A DNA stretch of 64,000 nt from Tubulanus polymorphus (Eukaryota; Nemertea; Palaeonemertea; Tubulaniformes; Tubulanidae): the NCBI RefSeq assembly GCF_964204645.1, contig NC_134032.1:10658275-10722274 (forward strand). Direction: 5' to 3'. Both the position numbers and the translations under genes were made by a program. Positions 47,501 to 55,866 of this stretch are shown here, in pieces; position 1 is the first letter of the stretch; every line of letters starts with the position of its first letter. Below the pieces are notes generated by a model. It did not search any database, was not told the origin of the DNA, and saw only the letters and a list, made by a program, of their open reading frames with translations.

Positions 47501-50500
47501 AATCAGTGGGGCTTAAAGGCTTACTATTTACCCAAAGATTCATGGCAAAAAGATCTTGTTGTTTGGTTTTAGCATAATGTAAGAAAAGAAACCTATTAAT
47601 CTGATCAATAGAATAGCAGCCTGTATCGAGTCTCACATGGATATTAATGGAAGGGTCACGGACAATCCTTGACTGCATCTGTGCTTTTATGTCCTCCAAC
47701 TGATTTTTGTGGGGCATAGTGGGGGCATCATCAGCCAAATGACATGAATTAGACATGTCACAAATTCTGAATGACGTGACCTTTGATGGCATAACAGGAG
47801 GAATTTTCAAAAACTGATAGTCATTGAGGCACATTTCTGTTGGATTGTAACTAAAATTTCTTCTACATACATGTTCATCATCAGAATCATTCTCATCACT
47901 ATCATCAATTATGATTGGTTCGATACCTCCACCACCTGTGATACTTAGCTGTTTTTTGTTTTCCATCCAGCTATCTTCCTGCATCTTTAATCTTTCTATC
48001 CTTTCTTTCGAACTATCTTCCTGCATCTTTTCTGCTTCCTCTATCGTTCCTTCCGAGAAATTGTCACAAGCCGCGTCCTTTCCTTCTTCCTCCATTGTCC
48101 GCCTGAAATACACATTATCAACTCACTTTTTTTAGACATATGAATAGATAGAGTATGAAATTACCCATATAGGCCTAACATAAAACATGGGTATCTCTGA
48201 GTCATTTGCATTAAGTCATTTAGATTTGTAGGTACTAAATTAATTGAATTATGTTGTACTTACATTTCAGTATGGTTTAAACTAACATGGTCTAGAAGAT
48301 CTTTCCAATTGGTGAATTCAACTCCGCAAAAACATGTCGAGTCAGCAGGATCCGTCTGTGGATGAATAACCTAATGTGGAAGAGCACATTAATCTGTTTT
48401 TGCTTCAACATCTAAGCAAAAATAACAAAAATGAACCCGCATCTCGCAGAAAGGGCATCAAACTTACATGTTCCACTGACTTCCTTTTTCTGTTAAATCT
48501 TTTAGTATTGTGACAACTTCTATTGTAGCATCCCTGAATATGAAAACAAAGCTTTACAGCATAAATCATACCAATACCAATGAATTTCTATAATTTCATT
48601 TCGAGAAACATATTACTCACGTTCTTAGTCTGATAAAAAGGAGTAAATAATTGAGGCTTTAAACAAATAGCAACACCAGCCACATCAATTTTAGTCATGT
48701 ACTGGAAAAAAAAGACAGATTTGTGCATGCACAGCCTTTAGGTAATTGTGAAATAAAAGTGACCAAACTAATATTAAATCATAAGTTCTTGAGATGATAT
48801 GTACCTGGTCGAATGTGAAAAAGGCTCTTTGATCTTCACAACAGAATTGTTTCCTTGTATGATGCGCAACGTCAAAACTGCTATACTGGATTGAAGGATA
48901 CAAAAAACTGTTAAAATATATCTAACTTTATAAAGATAAATCACGTACAAATCACTTAGGAAAACAACTTTACCACTATTGTTGAATCATCCCATGCTCT
49001 TGCTTGATCATCCTTCAATTTGTTTTTTGCTATCAGCTATCAATATGATTCATTAATTCAATGCAAGGATTTTGAATAAAGTGGTTTCGTATTCAAGTTA
49101 TAAAAACTAATTGCAAATCATTCATTTTCTAGGATATCAATGCTAAATGATTACCTTTCGTCGATGGACTGCTCTACTTCTTTGCATCTTTTCAATCTCA
49201 TATGGAAAGTATTGAGGGCACCTGATTAAGAATCATTCATTATTTCCAGTACAATCATAAAATTTATGTAGTTTGCATACCTGGTAATTGGATAAAATAA
49301 TGCAATTCTACGTACATTTCATCTTCATTTTTCAATAGCAGTAGTTCCATTATCCTGTTATTTATGAACTGATTTCCCTTACGGCTGGGGTGTAACAAGT
49401 CAGTCCTAGATCACAAAATTTAGAAAAAAACAAGTTAGTTTAAATCGCGAAAAAATGCACATAACCTACTGGGCTTATTAAAATTAAACGATTACTTACG
49501 GTGAAAGGAGATCTCTTGAGAAGTGAAAATCAACGAACTTTACACCAAGTGTAAAGCATTCGCGGTGCAGCATTTCATTGTAATGAAATATTTTTGTGTC
49601 AGCATCGAAACTTTAAAAAAGAAAGAAATTTAAAAATCATTACATCGATCATAAATATAGTACTTCAAGAAAAATCTATTCTTGATACTTACTCATCACA
49701 TCGAGGAAAAAGAGCTGGTACAATGATGGTCCCAGTACATTTATAGAGCAACAATCGAATTAATTCAACGTGTCTTCGCAGAACAATCTCAAGCGGGACA
49801 TCACGCGTCATATCATTTGTTCCAACATGGACGATTAGTTGTTCCACATTCAGCATCTTCACCTTTTTCAATTCTGTAATATACAACTAATCAGTAACCC
49901 AATGAAAATGAACAATATAAATCAGTACTGAACCGAGAAATTACCTTCCATCAATGTTTCAATGGTTCCTCCGGGGCACACGATCCTTGTCCATTCAAAT
50001 AAGCCTACACCATCTAGCCCAGCATACTTTAAAATGCTGTCTGCTACGAGACCAATATGCTACAAAAAAGATTATTTGTCAGTCTCAGGCCAATATCACA
50101 GGGAGGTGTGAGAGAGCACACTGGTTACTGTAAGACCCTACTACATGCAAAAGAAGTGACACATATATGTATATCAATGTGATAGAATTGATTGAAAAAA
50201 TTGTGCATAATAGTAGCTAGTGCCCAAAAATAGAACACAGTGTTATTGAAGTGAAAATTTCTAAAATCCTCTGAAGCGGTGCTTATTTGGTAGCTACATG
50301 GGTATTCTAATTGAATAAGCATAAAGATAAGCGTGCACACACAGTAGCCTATGCATAAACAAGGGCCAGTTTCACCTTCACCTAAAAGTCCTGCAGTGTG
50401 AAGACTAACTTGTTCACCTAAACCACCTCTACCAGGCTGTGGAAGGCCTAACATCAGGCACTAAATTAAAAGATTCCTCTAAATCAAATTATCTATAAAC

Positions 50501-53500
50501 ATCCTCTTAATTGCAGGCAGACTGATTCAGGGAGGGGTGCAGCCCAAAATAGGGCATACATATCAGTATCATATATAATTAAAAATCAAAAGGGCACCAG
50601 ATCATCAGAAAACATAATACCTATATTTTGGAAGTAGGCCTACAGAGAACATGTTTTGGAATATAAGCTTTTTAAAAATACTTGTTGATATTTTTAATTT
50701 TTCCTTTAAATTTCATTGCGACTTAAAAGTTTTAAGGGGTCTACACCCCTGTATACTCTCCTGATCTGCCCCTGAATTGCCACTTAACAAAATTTCTCAG
50801 CTTAATTGTTGGCTAACTAGCTCAGTGAAACTGGGACCAGACCTAATGCATACACCCTCAGTGGCCAGGGCCAGGATTAAACAGTTAGGCTACGTATATA
50901 AATAAAGGAATGAAAAGTACTTATCCTGAAATTGGTTAGGCTATCTATCTGCAACAAGAAATACATTTTCATTGACTCTGAATACAGGGAACTACCATTC
51001 TTCTGTTTCGAGGCCTTAAAATTTATTGTTTATTTTTTGTTGCTGGATTTGGAATGGTTGTTGGAATATTTAAGGCCTAATGTCTATTTATTAATTGATG
51101 AGACCTGTTTTTCTGGGATATTTTGCTTACTTTTTGGGGTACATACCTCATTTATGTCTTAACAGAATGCCAAAAATCGCGGACAACAACTGAATATCTG
51201 ATATATTTCCAGTTCTGTACCAATTAGATGGATTGGCAAAAAGACTCCTTAAGTCCAGTTTAATGAGAGAGAAAATCCTCCATTTTGTCAAATTTCTTGG
51301 ATTTGAACATTGTTACCATGCCTACGCCACCCTGATTTAGTTGTTGAGACCCCACAAGAAAAATAACTTCATTTCGTAGGCATGGTGACAATGTAAAAAT
51401 TCAAGAAATTTCACAAAATGGAGGATTTTCTCTCTCATTCAATTGGACTTAAGGAGTCTTTTTGCCAATCCATCTAATTGGTACAGAACTGGAAATATAT
51501 CGGATATTCAGTTGTTGTCCGCGATTTTTGGCATTCTGTTAAGACATAAATGAGGTATGTACCCCAAAAAGTAAGCAAAATATCCAAGAAAAACAGGTCT
51601 CATCAATTAATAAATAGACATTAGTAGGTGGTAACTGTGTACGGGCAACATAGGCCTATACCCAGTGGCATGGCAATGGCATGCCACTGGGTACCCACTA
51701 CTGCACTATAGTATACTGCCTACGGCTACTGCGACTGGTGGTTCGGTTGGCAGAAATTACTTGTTAACATGGGGGGGGGGGGGAGGGGGGAAGTAAGCGT
51801 GGATGAAGACAAATTAATTTAGCCGAGTAAGTAGCAAGCAAGTAAAGTAGTGGCAGTACAGTAGGCCTAGCGACAATGTGAGTGTGGTGGTAACGTGGCC
51901 GTGGTGGCAATAACAAGACTCCAAAACTGGCAAAAGCCAAAATTAAAAAGCCCTGCCGCCGCGCGGTCGCGACGCCTCGCCTGCACCACCGTGTACGATC
52001 CTCGCGGCGTTCACCAGTGTTACCCAGTGAGTTTTTTATAATCTTGCAATCTACCTCTTTTTTCAAACCAATATTCCCACCAACTGGTCCGGAGACAAGC
52101 TTAACACGTTCGGAAAACATGATTCACAATCTTTTAATCAACAGCCAGCAAGAATACACTTGACAGAAAATTCAAATTCAGCGGTTAACCGTTAAAAGTG
52201 AGTTGTTTAGCTGTGGGAGTAACAAAAAGGCGATCTTGATGACGTCACTAGCCATCGACCAAAACAGGCTTTCAACCTTTTGCTGCCATACGTGTAAAGA
52301 TCGAGTACCCATTATATAATTCATTATTCGAGTACATATCGATGCTTAATGAAAAAAATTATCTTTTGAATCTATCGATTCCAAAATGATTTCTCACGTG
52401 GATCGATCGCCCTGAATTGTTTTGTTCCCAATCCCAATCGAAATGTACTTACGTTGGGCCACATCGGGTAACATTTTACAATTGACGTCGATGAGCGGCG
52501 GTAGGCTAGGCGCAAATTCACTCTCAATTGTCAAATATGGACGGATTGTGGGTTGGGATAATTGCCGTAAGAGGCAGTAAGCGTGCTCGTTTGAGCAGAC
52601 AGTCCGGTATCTTCGAAACCATGACCATCAGTTTATTCCTAAAGAACAGTTATCATCGAATGGAAATTACAAATACAAATGATAATGATGATGCGACGAT
52701 GACGATAATGAAAATGCTAATAATGATAATAACAATAATAATAACGAATAAAACGATAAAGAATATTGATGATAATGATGACGATGATGATAATGTCACT
52801 TATGATGATACATCCTCCCCCGGCAGGGATTCGAACCTTGCCACGGTAAGAAACCCTGCCACACTAGACCGAGTGCGCAGCTACATGCGCAGCTTAGATG
52901 ATGTCATTGTTATGCAATGTTCAAAGTTGTCTGACAATAGAAAAACTCTTCTTGAAGTATTATATAGAAATTTTCCGGAATGCAGGAGGTCCTCAAGTGA
53001 GTGTAAATTCAGAATCATTATGTCAACTGTACAGATGGCGTATAGCCTTGGGAAATTTATAAAGGCTTCTTGCTAGATTCAGCTATGTGTATGTATATGA
53101 CATGATATGACGTTGTTTACTGAATCAGATTTTTTACTTGTACATAGCCTACTCATATGAACCGTCTCGGACTATTGAATCCTAGTCATAGTATAGAGAA
53201 ACGAGTGTATCTGCCTATCTTATCATGTTTGTACATAGTGCTATAAATTTTATCTGGTTTTGATATATACTATACATGTATTCTTCTTTGTTTTCCTCTT
53301 TATTGTAAAAAGCCAATAATGTCATTTGTATATTACGGTGCAATAAAGATTAAATTGAATTGAATTGAATTGAATTATTAGCCAATCACATATCCCGTTT
53401 TATTAAAGCCCGGGTTTCCCATTTACAGTTCTTCTGTGAAATGAAATTCACCTCAGCGATTATACAACGAGCAATCTGATTGGTGTCGCAGGTTTTCGCG

Positions 53501-55866
53501 CGGCAAAGCTGCGCATGTACCTGCGCACCCGGTCTAGTGTGGCAGGGGTTCGTGCCGTGGCTGAGTGTAGCGATGCCATCTGGTTCGAATCGCTGTCGAG
53601 GGAGGATGATAGGCCTATAGATCGATTAATAGTTATGTAATAATATTTTCCTCAGTGGGAAGTGATAAGATTACTTTAAACTTTCTGATCGTCTACAACA
53701 CGCCTGGTTACCTCCAAATAGCATCGCAGAAGGATTTCACGAGGCCGAAAGTTTCTTTTATAGCCGTCTGCATGTGTTGGCTACCCGCTGCAAACTTATT
53801 CGCTAACGGCACACCTTTTGCAATCGCGAGGGCTAAACCGGCGTTTAAGGCGTCCAATCCTGATTGGTTCGCATCATCGGCGCATTTCAGAACACGAGGC
53901 ACTCCACTCCACATACACAGGAAACGTTCCTCGTGCGCTTGAGCTCCTCCTAATGGCAAAAAATAGAACACGAATTGGTACAATAAAAACAAGTCGAACG
54001 AATGCGGATCATTTTTGAGATTTCATATTAGGTCAGCTCTTGATTGTCGCGTGGGAAGTCGTACCATTCTACCTGGTTATGGTGCATCCATGTGATTATG
54101 GATACACCACCGTGAAAACCGGGTTAAAGCAATTCATTTTGGCTCTATCGGGAATTTCAAAAATACGTGGTTTCAGGTCTTCTTTTTCAGATAATGAGAG
54201 TGATATAAAAAAAGCTTTACGGGTTCCAAATTTTAAACAAATTTTAAAGGGATGATATTTTTGCCTTAATAGATACACACGATTTCCACGCAGGCGAAAA
54301 TTTTCGAAAGATCTTCTATTACGATCAAAGCTTTTACCCGCGCAGAATCCCTGCAATGTCGATATAATGGTTGTTTCTATGTTCGTAGCGTTGAAATCAG
54401 CTGAACACAATCATCCACACGCCACTCCTTTTTTGATGTCATCTTCCAGGGTTCGTCTGTCAAAAAAGATTTTGCGATGCAATGACTTATTGTTATTCGT
54501 CAATCAAATTCTGTTATTCAAATTACTCACCCGGGGTCGAACACAGGTCTCGTGCGTAGAAAGCAAGCGTGCTAGCCAGTAGACCAAAAAGCCCCGTCCA
54601 CTCGGCCAGTGGTTATATACAGCTGTTCATGCGTAACACTGTGATCATTTTATCACAGATTCAAAAGAATTTAGCCCAAACACAAAAATGGTGTTCATTT
54701 CAAGAAGCTAAGCAGCTATTATCAGAATCATGGCTTGTCAATAAGCGACAAATAGAGTTCTGTATCTTTTTTCTTTTCATACGTTTAGTATCAGCATCAG
54801 TATCAGTATCAGTATCTTTTTTCATACGTTCATTATGTTTAGATACAGATACATCGAATACATTTCAAGCATCAATCAATGAGACCAGATTCTAATGCAT
54901 TGATATTCTTTGTTTATAATATACCTGTGGTCGACACAAAGTGCTTTGCGTAGTTGAGCAGAATCATCAGCATTTGCCGATACCTTCTTCAGGGTATCGA
55001 TCCAACCGCTCAACTTATTACCGATACAAGGTATCAAACTATCCATGATGCACATAGCTGGAATAGACGCATATAAACGTACATGTAATAACATGTCTGA
55101 CTTGAGGAAATTGGATCTAAATTTACGAATCATACCCAAATAAGCACGACAAAATGGCAGCACGAAATAACATAGATAGCGCGGTAAATAAAATAAAAAT
55201 AATTGTCTTGTCGCCCAAAAAAGACGTGAAAAAATGTTTTATTTCGTTGCCCTCAGATTCAGAACCCTGTCGGGAAGGATGAGGTAAACTAATACTGCTA
55301 ATGCTGCCATTTTACCCTTCCAGTGCGTCTATTTAAGTCAGCACCGAAAGGGTTTATGTTTTTCACGAATATTGCGAAAAACAGAAATTTCCTGAAACAT
55401 GTTCTACTATCGTTGGAACTAAAAACTAAAATGGCTCGGTTTCACCCACAGGGCATTTTATAGTTTCGACAAGATTGATGATTCAGTTATTCATGAATCC
55501 TATGTGCGAGCCGGAACCGAAAGCTACGTTTTTCTATATCTAAAGTATAATTCGGTTGGGCTAATCTATCACTTTTGTTTCTCTATTTACCTTGCATTGC
55601 TGGGCTTTGAGTCGTCATCGATTCATTTTCTAGCAAAATAAGATATCCTCACGAAGTTTAAAAAGCAGGAATTAAGGCATGTTCTGTGTCGTTTTGAAAC
55701 GGGAAATGATATCGCTGCAAATTCAGCTTAGCAAAAAGAGCGAAAACCGAATAACGGCCATGACTAACCGCATTCCATGCATTCATTCAACGATTCAAAT
55801 CTTACCTCGAGCGAACAAAACCACCAGAATAAAGACGTAAACTTTGAATGGCTCGTGAAACTTCAT
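35533..55866 (-). CDS. Secreted, probably GPI-anchored protein with four two-exon Cys-rich modules (possibly a pseudogene)
   Basis: Minus-strand exons in transcript order are 55806-55866, 54925-55057, 54338-54456, 53712-53949, 52453-52610 (start uncertain), 39076-39241, 38326-38465, 37812-38034, 36552-36751 and 35533-35600. Every junction is GT/AG and the phases alternate 1,2,1,2 throughout, giving about 501 codons. Exon 1 is a signal peptide (MKFHEPFKVYVFILVVLFAR). Then come four pairs of exons, each pair holding about six cysteines: first members often show C-x10-C, second members C-x8-C. The last exon encodes a Ser/Gly spacer and a hydrophobic tail (STVMISLLIGVFVV) as in GPI-anchor signals. 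I do not recognise the family. Defects: an in-frame TGA at 54411-54413, and exon 5 needs a weak acceptor to stay in frame. A 12.6 kb MULE sits between exons 5 and 6. The 3' half alone has no defect. Confidence 0.7.
36780..37075. other. Intron of the GPI-type gene, no feature seen
   Basis: This is part of the intron 36752-37811. Open frames on the plus strand here are short and have no domain. Confidence 0.4.
37085..37690 (+). mobile_element. Dispersed element, copy 2, interrupted by a retroelement
   Basis: The 5' part (about 37085-37375) and 3' part (about 37660-37690, GGTGGGATAGCTGGTGTTGT) match the copy at 34655-34945. Between them lies the retroelement end described at 37378. Confidence 0.55.
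37378..37610 (-). mobile_element. Non-LTR retroelement fragment with TAATCG tail
   Basis: A (CGATTA)n run at about 37378-37405 abuts TTTATTTACACTCCAACCAT, the same 3' end as at 21871-21945 but with a different simple-repeat tail. It is read on the minus strand and inserted into the element at 37085. Confidence 0.55.
38691..39021. mobile_element. MITE with tRNA B-box-like arms, copy 3
   Basis: It begins CCCCCGGCAGGGATTCGAAC and ends in CAGTTTCGAATCCATGTCGA. It lies in the intron between exons 39076-39241 and 38326-38465 of the Cys-rich gene. Confidence 0.7.
39355..39637 (-). mobile_element. Dispersed element, copy 3, containing the MULE target site
   Basis: Reverse complement of the 34655-34945 family (GGCTATCCCACCAGGCGCGA at one end). 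Its other end contains CTAGCGACACCTGTTGGATC and CTCGCCTGCCATACG, where the MULE inserted. Confidence 0.6.
39629..39637. repeat. 9-bp target-site duplication, left copy (TGCCATACG)
   Basis: It is identical to 52284-52292 and directly abuts the inverted repeat starting at 39638. Target duplications of 8-11 bp are characteristic of the Mutator superfamily. Confidence 0.9.
39638..39681 (+). repeat. MULE left terminal inverted repeat with CRE palindrome
   Basis: Forty-four bases that match the right terminus (52240-52283, reverse complement) with one mismatch. The inner end at 39674-39681 is TGACGTCA, a perfect CRE/ATF site. Confidence 0.9.
40341..40581. mobile_element. MITE nested in the MULE (CAGTGGCGGATCCA ends)
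   Basis: The left end CAGTGGCGGATCCA and the right end TGGATCCGCCCCTG are inverted with one mismatch. There is no coding frame inside. The flanks show no clear target duplication. Confidence 0.55.
40590..41600. repeat. Subterminal tandem repeat array of the MULE
   Basis: Short words (AGACATACAGGAC, GACTAACAGTAGACAATTCA, CCAATGAATTGCGATTAAC) repeat throughout. On a larger scale 40933-41200 and 41270-41537 are near-identical copies offset by 337 bases. Subterminal repeat arrays are common in autonomous DNA transposons and often bind the transposase, but binding here is inference. Confidence 0.75.
41601..42365 (-). other. Presumed 3' UTR and downstream region of the MULE gene
   Basis: Between the repeat array and the transposase stop codon. 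No canonical AATAAA was found on the minus strand here, so the 3' end is not placed. Confidence 0.3.
42366..50059 (-). CDS. MULE multidomain transposase: SGNH hydrolase + Ulp1 + GATA + DDE + SWIM + C2H2-like + PHD
   Basis: Eleven minus-strand exons with GT/AG borders and matching phases: 49945-50059, 49693-49873, 49500-49610, 49316-49405, 49155-49221, 48974-49036, 48805-48885, 48621-48701, 48468-48533, 48264-48370 and 42366-48102; 2,232 codons plus a missing start. The SGNH part shows block I (VADSILKY, with Ala for the usual Gly), block III (VHVGTNDM) and block V (DLLHPSRKG). A C-x-C...H-x4-H finger follows. In the last exon, numbered from the Met codon at 48113: acidic SUMO-interaction-like motif PIIIDDSDEND at 66-76; Ulp1-like triad H326, D343, C405; GATA finger C837-C861 (C-x2-C-x17-C-x2-C); DDE residues D1062, D1154 or D1156, E1285 with CNFH at 1173-1176; SWIM C1473-x-C1475...C1487-x-H1489; two C2H2-like fingers 1723-1788; PHD C1861-C1911. 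Expected role: nuclear transposase. Confidence 0.85.
46225..46535 (-). repeat. Tandem Ser/Thr/Pro-rich peptide repeat in the MULE protein
   Basis: In-frame repeats of a short unit (SAPILTNESTPESTPISNSE-like, period about 30-54 bases) join the Ulp1-like and GATA regions. The unit is exact in several copies, which indicates recent expansion in a flexible linker. Confidence 0.8.
48264..50059 (-). CDS. Ten upstream exons encoding the SGNH hydrolase and first zinc-finger region of the MULE protein
   Basis: These exons encode 320 complete codons (962 nt) ending in phase 2, which joins the G at 48102 in the frame of the 5.7 kb exon. Catalytic candidates are the Ser in ADSI (exon 49945-50059), the GTND block (exon 49693-49873) and the D-x-x-H pair in DLLHPS (exon 49316-49405). 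The donor at 49316 must be the internal GTACGT, because the later GTATGC donor runs into a stop in the exon at 48974-49036. SGNH hydrolases cleave esters or thioesters; any substrate here is unknown. Codons are open across all ten exons, which would be unlikely for decayed sequence. Confidence 0.8.
50526..50776. mobile_element. Probable MITE nested in the MULE intron
   Basis: The left end TTCAGGGAGGGGTGCAG and right end CTGATCTGCCCCTGAA are imperfect inverted repeats. The termini resemble those of 40341-40581. Confidence 0.4.
51078..51623. mobile_element. Foldback element of 546 bp with arms of about 220 bp
   Basis: The two arms, starting TAATGTCTATTTATTAATTG and ending with the complement at 51623, are near-perfect inverted repeats around a loop of about 100 bases (CCTGATTTAGTTGTTGAGAC). 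A truncated copy lies at 33103-33420. It is nested in the first intron of the MULE gene. Confidence 0.8.
52055..52120 (-). CDS. Candidate first exon of the MULE gene
   Basis: ATG at 52120 opens 22 codons (MFSERVKLVSGPVGGNIGLK and two more) before a GTAGAT donor at 52054. Its phase 0 end fits the phase 0 start of exon 49945-50059. It lies 163 bases inside the right terminus, where a MULE promoter would be expected. No other start with the right phase was evident, but the 2 kb intron between is full of nested repeats, so this exon is tentative. Confidence 0.45.
52240..52283 (-). promoter_or_regulatory. MULE right terminal inverted repeat with CRE/ATF palindrome
   Basis: TGACGTCA at 52240-52247 lies about 120 bases upstream of the candidate start codon at 52120. 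A CRE/ATF site in this position could drive transcription of the transposase gene. The functional claim is inference. The mirror copy is at 39674-39681. Confidence 0.55.
52284..52292. repeat. 9-bp target-site duplication, right copy (TGCCATACG)
   Basis: Identical to 39629-39637 and directly abutting the right terminus. Confidence 0.9.
52453..52638 (-). CDS. Exon 5 of the Cys-rich gene, alternative starts
   Basis: The donor at 52452 is strong (GTAAGT), and the phase 1 end fits exon 39076-39241. With the weak acceptor before 52610 the frame is open and contains three cysteines. With the stronger acceptor before 52638 (CTTTAG) the first half reads a module-like peptide (VSKIPDCLLKRARLL), but the exon then needs a 1-base frameshift to join. 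Either the gene uses the weak site or the exon is frameshifted. Confidence 0.45.
52812..53611. mobile_element. MITE with tRNA B-box-like arms, copy 4, split by a retroelement
   Basis: The left arm (TCCTCCCCCGGCAGGGATTC) is at 52812 onward and the right arm (GGTTCGAATCGCTGTCGAGG) ends near 53611. About 470 bases of retroelement are inserted between them. Confidence 0.65.
52905..53378 (+). mobile_element. 5'-truncated non-LTR retroelement with (ATTGA)n tail
   Basis: The 3' end reads GGTGCAATAAAGATTAAATT followed by GAATT repeats. It interrupts the MITE at 52812-53611, so it is the younger insertion. No reverse transcriptase domain remains. Confidence 0.55.
54411..54413 (-). pseudogene. In-frame TGA inside exon 3 of the Cys-rich GPI-type gene
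   Basis: Exon 54338-54456 begins in the phase required by exon 2 and ends in the phase required by exon 4. Its reading frame contains one TGA between two cysteine codons. The peptide on both sides aligns with the second-member exon pattern of the other modules (TLEDDIKKGVAC before, LCSADFNATNIET after). This could be a real nonsense mutation, an allele or a sequence error. Using the TTCAG acceptor just downstream would avoid the TGA but break the phase. Confidence 0.6.
54529..54600 (-). repeat. tRNA-headed SINE remnant, reverse copy
   Basis: On the minus strand, GGTCTACTGGCTAGCACGC (A-box-like) is followed by CGAGACCTGTGTTCGACCCC (B-box-like). It is related to 24428-24505 and lies in an intron of the Cys-rich gene. 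Confidence 0.5.

Larger units (their letters stand above)
50060..52054 (-). other. Large 5' intron of the MULE gene with nested elements
   Basis: It contains a foldback element (51078-51623), a probable MITE (50526-50776) and a poly-G tract (about 51771-51790). The open frame at 50125-50454 has no domain and no supporting splice phase. Confidence 0.5.
39638..52283 (-). mobile_element. Complete Mutator-like (MULE) DNA transposon, 12,646 bp
   Basis: The termini are 44-bp inverted repeats with one mismatch at base 34, beginning GCAAAAGGTTGAAAGCCTGT at 39638 and as its complement ending at 52283. A perfect 9-bp duplication TGCCATACG flanks it. The element carries one long minus-strand gene (42366 to at least 50059) with a MULE-type DDE transposase core, plus SGNH hydrolase, Ulp1-like protease, GATA, SWIM, C2H2-like and PHD domains. 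The gene is intact over all recognised exons. The left 2.7 kb holds a tandem repeat array and a nested MITE, and the large first intron holds two nested elements. It sits in an intron of the Cys-rich GPI-type gene, in the same strand sense, and inside an older repeat. Confidence 0.9.

Noticed and set aside
48102-48113. ATG at 48113 as the true start of the transposase
   Set aside because: The codons just after it are the splice acceptor TATTTCAG, and an upstream exon chain joins in frame at 48102.
49262-49316. GTATGC donor for the exon carrying SGNH block V
   Set aside because: It shifts the next exons into a frame with a stop; the internal GTACGT donor at 49315 keeps all later exons open.
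50125-50454. 109-codon frame in the MULE intron as another MULE gene
   Set aside because: No domain, no fitting splice phase, and repeat-like surroundings.
52528-53076. 182-codon plus-strand open frame
   Set aside because: It runs antisense to an exon of the Cys-rich gene, then through a low-complexity GATGAT tract and a MITE arm.
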